A DNA stretch of 64,000 bases, taken from the NCBI GenBank assembly GCA_028753945.1, contig JAPNXP010000012.1:1116001-1180000 (forward strand), in the 5' to 3' direction. The translations under genes were made by a program, and so were the position numbers. The stretch is from Hexactinellida sp. DTS-2022 (taxonomy: Eukaryota; Porifera; Hexactinellida). Under the pieces are notes generated by a model. The model ran no database searches and had not been told where the DNA came from. It worked only from the letters and a program-made list of their open reading frames with translations. Within the stretch, counting starts at the first letter, position 1. Every line of letters begins with the position of its first letter. This document shows positions 36,895 through 46,327 of the stretch, one piece after another.

Positions 36895-37974
36895 TTATAA
36901 TTAAATAATTATTATTACGGAATAAAAAATTATAGTTTGTATGTACCGAATACACGAGGATAGCAGCCGGCATTCGATCTCTTTCGCAATTACACAAACT
37001 CCTTAGTGTTTATTGATACAATGTAGTCTAGTCATTAATTGTGTGCAGGTACCAGTGTGTGCCCGCACACACTAATACACTGATTGTGTGCGGTCATACA
37101 GCAGTGTGTACCTGCACACACTAACATGACAGGGTGTGTGGGTACACACTGCAACATAAATACATGTAAAAAATTTACTTGTTTATCATCCAGATTTTTT
37201 AGAAAATAAGGACGGCGGACGGGATTTTCTTTTTCTTTTTAATTCCATTCATATGAAACAACATATCCAATATCAAATAAAATACATATTCTCATTTAAT
37301 TTAATTAGAAAAACACAAGGCAATGCCCAAAATATAAAAGTAATGCTCTAAAATTTTTGACTTATTAAAATTGATACATTAGGAATATTTAACATCAGTC
37401 AATAGCTAATATTTTGCACTATTAAGTTCATAAGTTAATAGTAAATGAATCCGGACGGAGTGTAAAAATTGGGACGGGCGGGAATATTAAACAAGTAATT
37501 TATTTGATAGGGCCTGACTTTTGTAGTATTAGATTTCAGATATTCGAATTTTTCGAGTAAATGCTCAAAGTTCGAGAGGTTCTATTAATGCTAGCATAAA
37601 ATGGGTGGTTCTAAACAATTCCTTGTTCCAAAATACACCATATAAATTGATTTTAATGAAAAGAAAAAGGTAAAAAATATCGGCGATTTTTGGCCCCTGG
37701 TCCACGGGTTTGAAGGGGTGTAAAAAAATTTCCTCACAGCTTTGGGCTTGCAACTTTTTTTCTATGTTTATTCGGACACAGAAGAAGACGCTAGTGTAGA
37801 AATTGTTTGGTAACAATTTTTTTCGAGGTTGACCTATAATTTGGGCTAAAATTCCCTAACTAGAAATACGAAGAGGTCAAAATATAAATAAATAAATAAA
37901 TACATCTTCTGTGCATATGAATTAATACTAGTGTGACCGTTACTAGTTAAAATAACACTCTAGGCGAGTCTAGG

Positions 37975-38095
37975 GTTTCCCGGACATATTTTTACAGCCG
38001 GACATATTTTTACAAGTATCCATGGTTTTGTAAATATGTGTCCATATAAATAGCTGAACATTTTTTTACAGCCGGACATATTTTTACGAAACAGT
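37975..38095 (+). repeat. ccggacatatttttac tandem repeat
   Basis: Four imperfect copies of ccggacatatttttaca, one in a variant form, spaced unevenly. Confidence 0.7.
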
Positions 38096-38309
38096 CCTAT
38101 ATTTAACACCGCGCTACGTGATGATGTGATTTGACTTTTTACGAACTTACATAGCGAAAGTTATTAGTTAAAATGTGTCCTATTATTTTGTAGCACTATG
38201 TGGGTGATTTGATTGTTTGGTTAACAAGGTTAGAAATTACGTAATTCCATTGAAAAGTCTTATTTTAGAAGCCAATATAGGTGTAATAAATAAACAATGC
38301 ATTAGAGAA

Positions 38310-38435
38310 ACGAGCCCTTCGGTCTCGGTCGCTTCGCGACGGATCACTCTCTCACAAAAGTCGCTTCGCGACTTTTGTTCGTTCGTGTTAGGCACTACGC
38401 AATGCAATTAACGGCCGCTTCGCGGCCTTTCCCTC
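38310..38435 (-). repeat. Compound GC-rich hairpin element, copy 2
   Basis: Reads cgagcccttcggtctcgg, gtcgcttcgcgac (twice, the second within aaaagtcgcttcgcgacttt) and ggccgcttcgcggcc next to attaac. It is the inverse orientation of the copy at 9995-10092. Confidence 0.75.
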
Positions 38436-38736
38436 CCCAAAAGCAATAATATTAATAATGAGTTCACCTGTGTCCGTGCCTAAAATTCATTTTTGGTTTT
38501 GATTAATTACTGTAATTTGTTTTGGGAAATTATGTTTGTAAGTTATTCTCATTGCTCATTAGTTAATAATTATTAGTTAATTAATAGCTCAATAATTCTT
38601 AAGGGTAGCTCGTTCAGCTATATTAAAACGTTAGCTTGTTAGCTCAAATAAATTGAGACCTGTGTTGGTAAATTATACGCAATTAATTAATTTCAGTAAA
38701 TTGCAAAGTAATTTACCAACTCTGGATTTAATCTTT

Positions 38737-38809
38737 GCATAATAATGGTTTAAAGATGAGAATAAGACCGCTTCGCGGTCTTATTCTCACCATTAAACCA
38801 TTATTATGC
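38737..38809. repeat. 35-bp-stem hairpin
   Basis: A 73-bp inverted repeat: gcataataatggttta at the outside, gagaataagaccgc at the inside, a three-base loop ttc, and the inverse strand. About three mismatches in the middle of the stem. It could form a miRNA-precursor-like hairpin, but it may simply be a tiny palindromic element. Confidence 0.8.
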
Positions 38810-39667
38810 AGAGGTACATTCAGGGTTGCAAAATATTTGATTTAATAGTAATAAACATTTATACATCCCTCCATAAACTATTTATTTTGCAGGAGCTGGG
38901 TTAGTGATTATTTAATTTAATTGATAGGAATAATTAACATAATAAATCTCATCGTTAAGTAAACCAAAGTCTTCGCTTGCAAACAATATACTCACGGTGT
39001 CTCCCTTCAGCATATGAGTCTAGAATAAATGTGTTTAACAATTTAGTAATTTCTTGACCAAATTTCACTATTTGTAAACACTCACCAGTTCATTTAAGCA
39101 GTCGAAGAGGAGGTTGGCTACATTTAGAGCCAGCTCCGTTTCTTCTTCCCCTCCACTCCCCCTCCTTTTTATTATTTCATTAGGCATCTTTAGGCAATCG
39201 GGATTAATTTTCGCCCACATTCATGAAGATTTTTTAATTGTAGCACGCACTGCATCTGAACAATTACTTTGAAGCACAAGTACCAATACAGTTCATTTCA
39301 AATAATTCCATTACCCCTTTCTTACACTTTATACACGAAGCAACTTCTGACATTGATGAAACCATCGCAGCAAGATCGACAATAAAATTATCCTAGAATG
39401 GAAGAACTTTGAATGACTATATTTCCAATAATCAACCAAAGTCTCAGCTTGCAAACTATATACTCACTGAGTGTTTTCAGCTGTCAGCATTTGAGTCTAA
39501 AATAAATGTTTTTTTAACAATTTAGTAATTTCTTAACCAAATTTCACTATTTTAAACACAAACCAATTGTTTGATGCTCTCAATGAGGGAAGTCCCTCCC
39601 CTCCTGCTCGGGATAAAAGTGTCTTTACGCATCTAAGTCCCAATAACATGTATAAATAATTGATATA

Positions 39668-39833
39668 CAGTGGATCCTCCCATAACGGACACTCCAAATA
39701 GCGGACCTCTAAATAACGGACAACCCTCGTGGCACGGATTTATGTATTTAGCATATGTCTAATAGAAAAGCAACCTCTAAATAACGGACAATGGTTCCGG
39801 TCACAAGGTGTCCGTTGTTCAGAGGCTCTACTG
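39668..39833. mobile_element. Tigger/pogo-like MITE
   Basis: Begins cagtggatcctcccataacg, ends gttcagaggctctactg, flanked by TA (39666-39667, 39834-39835). Internal ctaaataacggacaa repeats. A near-identical copy lies at 44135-44303. Confidence 0.85.
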
Positions 39834-39835
39834 TA

Positions 39836-39928
39836 CAGTGTAAGCCACTTAACGGGACAGCTATGGAAAAATCCGTTTCCTGGCCGTTTGTCCCGATTAT
39901 CCGTCTCCCCATTAAGCAGACTCGACTG
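39836..39928. mobile_element. Second Tigger/pogo-like MITE, abutting the first
   Basis: Begins cagtgtaagccacttaacgg, ends attaagcagactcgactg, flanked by TA on both sides and sharing one TA with the preceding element. Confidence 0.75.
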
Positions 39929-39985
39929 TATTAATATATTTTTACTGTGTTATTATATTCACGTTCTCTCGGTCTACCTCTGATT

Positions 39986-39986
<1 letters not shown>

Positions 39987-40023
<37 letters not shown>

Positions 40024-40024
40024 T
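39987..40024 (+). repeat. (taa)n microsatellite
   Basis: About twelve repeats of the trinucleotide. Confidence 0.95.
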
Positions 40025-40642
40025 TGTGCGAGTAAACAAGTACAATAATAGAAAGTACTGCCTGAGGAGGCTTAAGCACATCAAGACTAAATAACAGAAT
40101 ACAAAAAGAAATATTAAGATAGGGTAAATGGCAGTAAAAGAGATGGGTAAATAAAGAAATGTAAAAGAGAATGGGAAACTGGAAAATTCAAAGAATAGTC
40201 TGGGGGATACAATACAATGATGTTTTTTCACATGCACAATTTTGGTAGCGAGCTGTTGGAGGCTACTTTGTATGCAGGGCTTTGTTGTCGTGGATACAGT
40301 AGAAGAAAAGCAAGGCGAATAATAATAAGCACCGTCTATAGAAGCAGAAACATTAACGCAATTGCCAATTGGTAGTGGGATCAATGGGCAGCTGAGATTT
40401 TACCTCCATCGTTACCCTTTCCATGCTCGCTTTGGCTTCCTTCTAAGCTGCAGCAAGTGCCTCCGCTTGAATCTTAGTGAATCTAGATGGGATCGGTGGA
40501 AGTGGAAGGCCCAAACATGCAAGATAATTCCGAAATTTCTCGGAATTAAGTCCAGCGATACGAAGCTATTGCACATGAAATGTCGAGCAAAATCGTCGAA
40601 TCAGAATTAATTTCGCCCACATTCATGAAGATTAATTGTAGC

Positions 40643-40952
40643 CAGTAGCGGCGCCAGACAAATTCGGGGGGGGGGGGGCTCAAGCCCCCCCGTAATTTTA
40701 GAGAGCCCCAGCCCCCCCCGTAATTTTGGGTAAGCCTCCGCGCATTCTTTTGAATTGGACAAAAAAGTTGTAATTTGAACTTATGTTTTAAAGTTTGTGT
40801 GTCTTGCAATTTGCTTTTGCTTTTCAGTACGTGCATTCTTATTACTCGAAATAATTAAATGTTAACTTGAAGCGTAAGCTTGGCATGGCCCCCTAAAAAA
40901 GAGTTTCGGCATCCCCAGCCCCTCCGTTCTTCGATTCCTGGCGCCGCCCCTG
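40643..40952. mobile_element. hAT MITE with 8-bp target duplication
   Basis: Begins cagtagcggcgccag and ends ctggcgccgcccctg. Exact duplication attgtagc at 40635-40642 and 40953-40960. The uninterrupted target is seen in the related copy at 39235-39255. The interior is rich in g/c homopolymers. Confidence 0.95.
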
Positions 40953-41774
40953 ATTGTAGCACGCACTGCATCTGAACAATAACTTTGAAGCACAAGTACC
41001 AGTAAAGTTCATTTTAAATAATTTATTACCCCTTTCTTACACTTTATACATGAAGCAACTTCTGACATTGATGAAACCATCGCAGCAAGATCTATACTTA
41101 TCCAAAAATGAAATAACCATTGGCTTAACTATATTTACAATGTCAACCAAAGTCTCAGCTTGCAAATATTATACTCACCGGAGTTCTGCCCTTCTTTCCC
41201 CATTTCTTTTTCAGTATCTCTGTCTAAAATAGATGTGTTTAACAATTTGGTAATTTCTTAACCATATTTACTATTTTTTAAACACTTTCCACCTCCAACA
41301 AACAATTGACGGTGTCGTTGGCTACTCCGACCACTATCGGAGTAGCCAACTCTATGTATCAATATATCCCTTTACCCGGCTCTCCTCTCCTCTCCTCTTT
41401 TGCCTTAGCCTTTGTCGAGGCATTTTGCTAATTACCGATACATCAATAATATAATTAATTCATATACAGAAGAAGCCGCTTAATCGGAATAGCTAGGTAG
41501 TAAGTGTTTTGCCCGATTAACCAATAAACTTATTGCAACCAAAATTCTCGTCACACTCAAAAACAAACTATAATTCACCCTGCTAGGATACTACAAAATC
41601 TACATGATATAATAACAGGGTTTCATTTAGGGGAGAGGCATAAGTATTGAAGGCCTCTTTAATTGGCAATTAATACTCGAAACATGAATGTGTAGATAAC
41701 ATTAATAATTTCAACAATGTGCACACTAAATAGAACTCGCCACGATATTAAATTAAATTCATTTATTATTAAAA

Positions 41775-44700
41775 TTAATTGTGTTGTTTGTTCGCTTCTC
41801 TCCACATATCAAGAGACTTCCTAAGCTGTTGATAGCTGAAGTGCATTTGATTAATCTCTTGCTCGTGTCTCTCCTTCATCTGTAGATTCTCCTGTAATAT
41901 GACATTGTTATTGGTCATCAGAGTGTTGTGCTGTTCTTGCAGCATAGCAGAAAGTCCCCTAATCTCTTTCAGAGAGGCAAGGCTCTCCTCCAAATGTCTC
42001 CTCTTCTCATCTAAGGATTTCTCTAACATTAGCTTTTCTTTATCAGATGATACTAGCCTCTCATTCATATCCTGAATACGACGCTCCTGTATCTTAACCT
42101 GTAAATAATACCGTATTTACTCTAATAGTCCCATATGCGATTATTAATTTTAGCTACTACAGTGGAACCTGCATAATCCGGAATTCAGCAGAACCGACAC
42201 TTTTTCCTTATCCCAATGAGCGTCGGACTATGCATTGGAGCCTGCATAATCCGAAATGTTTTCCCTATCCCAACGAGTGTTGGAATAGACAGGTTCTACT
42301 GTATTTGGTATTTGAGGAAATACGTACATACCATTAATCTATTCACCAGTCCTCTCAAGTGCTTGTGTGGTGTTTCTAAGTAGGCGTGGGTATATTTAGC
42401 TTTTATTCGCGATTATAAATTTTAAACACTCTAGTAGGGCGATTATTCGAACGGGGGCTACTATTCGAGTAAATACGGTATATGTATATAAATTTAGTAT
42501 TTTCGAACCCATACGGCTACTACGAAAGTATTTACCTTCTCCTGTAAGAGTCTGCTCTCTTCCTTTAATTGAGACAAAGCTGTTTTCATAGGAGACACCT
42601 CATTCTGGACATTCCTCAAGTTTGCAATCTCCCTAGCCATTTCTGTGAGCTTTGTCTGTTGATCTAAAGAATATTACTAAAATTATTATTAACCTATCAC
42701 CAGCACTTAAACAAAGAGCAGGTAAACTTGAATAGTATATAAATAGTTAATGCCCCCTTTTGAAAAATATTTACTTTTTGCCAATCCCATAGTTCCCATA
42801 GGACCTGTATCGAATCCAAATAACAAATACCTTGCTTATCTTCCTCATCCTCTGCAGCCTCAACTCTCTGCTCTAAACTGATGCGTTCCTTTTTCCAATC
42901 CTTCTCTCTTCTAGCTAGTCCCTGTTCTTTCTCAGAGAAATCTAGGAATCTTCTCTCCACTACTTCATTCAGATCATCCAAGAAACCAACGCCCACATTC
43001 TCTGACAAGTGACAGCGTATTACGTTAGTGATGTCAGTTAGGAAGCTGGCAAACATATGTCCCAGGCTAGAATTGGCATCCAGGCGAGACTGAATCCTCT
43101 CTTCGATCTCAGTGAACGGGTTCCCTATAGGCGCTGCTGGGGCGGGAGTCGCGTCAGCACGGGTCTTAGACAGCAGGTCTAGTAGCGTTACGTCATCCTC
43201 ATCGAGAGCGCTGTGGATTACTGGGAATGCCTTTTGCACCATTTTGACTCTAGGGTGTGTCTGAGTGCCGCTGGTGTCCAGAGAGCCGCGAGATCTGTCA
43301 GCTTCGTCTGGGGATCGGAACGAGAATTCGAGAGCTTGGTCAGAAGAGAAGTGGAGAAGTGCGGCTGCCCTCTCCTGGTCGTACACCCCCCTGTCGTCAA
43401 GCTTTCGCAGCTGCGGGAGCATGTGCACTAAGAATATCCTACAGTGGAGAGCAGGGCTTATCTAGGTGCCAAGGTGCTTGCAGCGTGATTCAATTTAGGT
43501 TCCGGGTTGGCACTTAATTTGATGCCGGGTGTCTGTCAGATTTTCTGGCCCAGAAACTTCAGGATAAACCCTTGTTTAGGTTCAGTACAAAATTTCCTAC
43601 TGCAAATAAAGGCGCATCATTGAATTCAACCGATAATCTATTATGGCTAATACTTTATGGTTACCGTAAATTTTTTACCATCCATAAATAAGTGCCGGAG
43701 AAAGATTAGAATGCTGTTACACGACTGATTGCTATAATTATCTGTAGAGGCCATATTATGAGGGGCGACAATGGCTCTACCAATATCCTGTAACTTCACC
43801 AGTATTAATTGTGGAACAATAACCCTTTTACCCAGGGGTGGATCCAGCACAAAATATCTGGGGGGGGGGGGTGCAATGCCCAGGGTTGGGCCTTAGAATT
43901 GTGGACGCCGTAGGAAGTGCCCGCGGGTCAAATGTGCCAGTATTTGGAGGTTCTTTTTTAAGAACTTCATTTGAGAAAGAAACTTTTAAGAAAATTGAAA
44001 TATATTTAATATACATTAAAGAAATCTATTCTAAATTAATACAGAACTATATACTAATAATTAATCAATTAACCAACAATCACAATGAATCAACAGTTAA
44101 CGATTAGTTAACGTTTTTCCTGATATTTGATATACAGTGGAGCCTCCCATAACGGACACTCCAAATAGCGGACAACCTCTAAATAACGGACAACCCTCGT
44201 GGCACGGATTTATTTATTTAGCATATGTCTAATAGAAAAGCAACCTCTAAATAGCGGACAACGGTTCCGGTCCCAAGGTGTACGTTGTTCAGAGGCTCTA
44301 CTGTACAACGTTCCCAAAAGTACTCACAGAAAAGATAGGGAAGAGAATTGTCATATATTTCTCTCAACCAATCTCGGAAATTGTACCAGTGCTAGATACA
44401 ATTTTCGATTATATTATCATATTCTTGGGGGGGGGTGGCGTATCCAAGATTTTCGTGAGGGGGTGCTTTGGAGCGAGCGAAGCGAGCAACGGTAAGGGGG
44501 GATCTGGGGGGAACTCCTCCCCATAATTTTTTTTAAATCTTAGACGCTCAAACATCGATGTACAGCTATTCTTGTCACATAGTAGGAGGAGTGTATAATA
44601 GTGTGCAGTTGTACCAAAGATGTTTAGATGTTTAGGTATTATAAATAACAACATATCCCTTTTGGAAACCAGTTATGAGGGGGGTGTTTTGAACACCCAA

Positions 44701-45865
44701 ATCTCCCCCTGATACGCCACTGGGGGGGGGGGGGTTCGCACTCCCCGGAGCCATTTTTGGGGAGGTGCAATCCCCTGAACCCCCAGGTGGATCCATCCCT
44801 GCTTTTACCAATATCCTGTAACTTTACTAGTATTAATTGTGGAACAATAACCCTTTTACGGTTTTACCTAAGAAGGCCTTCACTATCGCACCAATAAAAA
44901 ATTGTTAATCGGCTCTGTTTGTTAGAAAAATGTTAAAGCTTATTTGCCAGAAGTATGATATACAGGGAGCCGCTTAATCGTTACGAATAATCCGAACAAA
45001 GTTTTGGAAACAAATAAAACAGTCTAATTTCAATCGGTTAATTGATAGAACAAGATAAACGGCCAGGATTCCTGCTCCCAAGGCGTCCCTATTAAGCGGC
45101 TATACAAACATAAAGCTAACAATCTCTAAACTCAGAAGATCAGTTCGAATTTTACCATAGTTATAAATGGATGTGCCTAAAATCATTTGCGCCTGAATTT
45201 TGTAGAATGAAAAATGATTTTGTATTAAGAATCAAAATAGATCCATAAGGCAAAAATTTATGGCCCCAAGAATTAGTTTGAGCTCCCTCAAACACGCGCT
45301 TAAATTACACATTTAGTATTGAGTATAGCATATGGGAGTATCTCTCAATTTTCGGTCACGTCCAAAAGTTTCCTCTCAAAGTTACGCGCCTGATTGAATC
45401 ATTGCGTGATATAGATACTAGTGTTAGATTTTCAAAACAATATTGGTTAACAAAATTGAATAGTTGAGTATAATTTGATGGCATTTACTGTGAACAAATT
45501 GCATGAAATACTCACCTGAAGTCTGGCTCCTCCTTCGTGATGGGATTGAGTCTAACGTCAATCTCTCTGAGCTGCTTATTGTACCGGAGTCTGTAGAGCT
45601 CTTTCATAGTAGATATTTCGTTAAAGTATAGATTGAGAGATCTCAGTTGCTTCAGGTGTTCCAGTCCTTTCAGGCTTTGTAGCAAATTCCGTGACAAGTC
45701 TAGGGAGGTGAGACAGTGGAAACTAACGAGACTCCGTCCCAGGCTCCTAATTCTCTCGCTATACGAGCCGGAGAGATCGAGACTCTCCTGTTTGTAGGCC
45801 TCGTCTGGAGTCAGCTGGCGAGTGGTGAGCACCCACTCCTCGTTTATGTCAAGCGGCTGTGCCAT
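41775..45865 (-). CDS. CEP72: CEP72-like centrosomal leucine-rich repeat protein
   Basis: Four exons with GT-AG borders: 45865-45516, 43438-42831, 42663-42536 and 42098-41775. Lengths 350, 608, 128 and 324 nt keep phase and give 469 residues. CEP72 is a centriolar-satellite/pericentriolar protein that helps organise microtubules. Exon 1 has N-terminal leucine-rich repeats (LTSLDLSRNLLQSLKGLEHL, LRSLNLYFNEIS) and the cap VRLNPITKEEPDFR; exon 2 continues VHMLPQLRKLDDRGV and LHFSSD, as in vertebrate CEP72. Exons 3 and 4 are coiled coil, ending with LQEQHNTLMTNNNVIL and QMHFSYQQLRKSL, the conserved CEP72 C-terminus. Vertebrate proteins are longer (about 650 aa). Start at MAQPLDIN. Introns 1 and 3 hold several MITEs. 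Confidence 0.92.
42170..42301. mobile_element. Tigger-like MITE in CEP72 intron 3
   Basis: Begins cagtggaacctgcataatcc, ends gacaggttctactg; TA at 42168-42169 and 42302-42303. The end motif is repeated internally. Confidence 0.8.
44135..44303. mobile_element. Tigger-like MITE, copy 2
   Basis: cagtggagcctcccataacg to gttcagaggctctactg, TA on both sides; near-identical to 39668-39833. Confidence 0.88.
44438..44722. mobile_element. cagtggcgtatcc MITE, inverted copy
   Basis: ggtggcgtatccaag at the left, gatacgccactg at the right, with the same internal modules as 33020-33386 (cttagacgctcaaacatcga, ctattcttgtcacatagtag). Confidence 0.75.
44963..45104. mobile_element. Tigger-like MITE, short
   Basis: cagggagccgcttaatcg at the left and attaagcggct at the right, beside ta dinucleotides; in CEP72 intron 1. 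Confidence 0.55.
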
Positions 45866-46142
45866 GCAGGTGGCTTGTATGCTGTTTCAAGTTAAATGTT
45901 AGTAGTTTATCTTGGCTAAATGTTTTACAGGACAGCTCCAATATTGAGGAAAGCACCAGTTGAATAAAGTACGCGATTCAGAAATACCTGCGACTAGGCT
46001 GGATTCGGCTAATTAACATGAGAAATTGGATTTACCAAACAAATTACAGCGTTAACTCATTCTTTTAAAAAGGGACTTTATGAGTAGATTTAATACACCA
46101 CCGAGACAAACATAATTCTAAATAATTAGTCTCATAGCGTAG

Positions 46143-46204
46143 TAAGGCCGCGCATCGATTGTTAATTGAAGCGCGAAGCGCCGAACCGTTACCGAAGGGC
46201 TCGT
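46143..46204 (+). repeat. Compound GC-rich hairpin element, copy 3
   Basis: taaggccgcgcatcgattgt, gcgcgaagcgc and ttaccgaagggctcg, the same module order as at 9995-10092 but shortened. It lies just 3' of the RNA-ligase-like gene. Confidence 0.65.
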
Positions 46205-46327
46205 ATTTGTATAAAACGCTAAATAATAATTTATATATTAACTAAGCTATTGCTTAGTATAACTGTACTTTCATAAGCTCCCTTTATGTATATAACAATA
46301 AATAATAAAATCTGCTAACAAGGAAAT

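Larger units (their letters stand above)
34295..37862. mobile_element. 3.57-kb foldback element with ~0.95-kb inverted arms
   Basis: Left arm 34295-35510 (including a later 249-bp insertion) is the reverse complement of right arm 36895-37862. The arms are almost identical: the same 83-residue frame occurs at 34331-34582 (+) and 37565-37816 (-). Ends read tagttagggaatt; differences include a ~10-bp indel just inside. Flanks allow either a 3-bp gaa duplication or a TA duplication with gttagggaa ends. The middle (35511-36894) has no transposase. Arms contain tandem gtgtgc/gcacac blocks (34995-35110 and 37030-37150). Confidence 0.85.
38940..41290 (+). repeat. Duplicated segment family (three partial copies)
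   Basis: A block with cttgcaaac-atactcac, gagtctaga-ataaatgtgttta and tttagtaatttctt occurs at about 38955-39080, 39435-39560 and 41140-41290. A partner block (aattgtagcacgcactgcatctgaac, cccctttcttacactttata) occurs at 39235-39370 and 40635-41090. Probably a ~0.5-kb segment duplicated more than once, later split by a hAT MITE. No coding content supported. Confidence 0.65.
43833..44801. mobile_element. hAT-type element in CEP72 intron 1, with nested MITEs
   Basis: Begins caggggtggatccag, ends ggtggatccatccctg, with an exact 8-bp duplication cttttacc at 43825-43832 and 44802-44809. It contains a Tigger-like MITE (44135-44303) and an inverted copy of the cagtggcgtatcc MITE (about 44438-44722). 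Confidence 0.88.
43778..44870 (+). repeat. 55-bp tandem duplication split by a hAT element
   Basis: The block accaatatcctgtaactt...gtggaacaataacccttttac occurs at about 43778-43832 and 44806-44868. The intervening element inserted at the junction of the two copies. Confidence 0.75.

Noticed and set aside
40040..40384. 136-aa hydrophobic minus-strand frame ending in poly-Tyr
   Set aside because: The Tyr run is the (taa)n microsatellite and the rest has low complexity without family motifs.
42697..42830. Extension of CEP72 exon 2 past 42831
   Set aside because: A good GT donor at 42830-42829 and phase match to exon 3 show this is intron.
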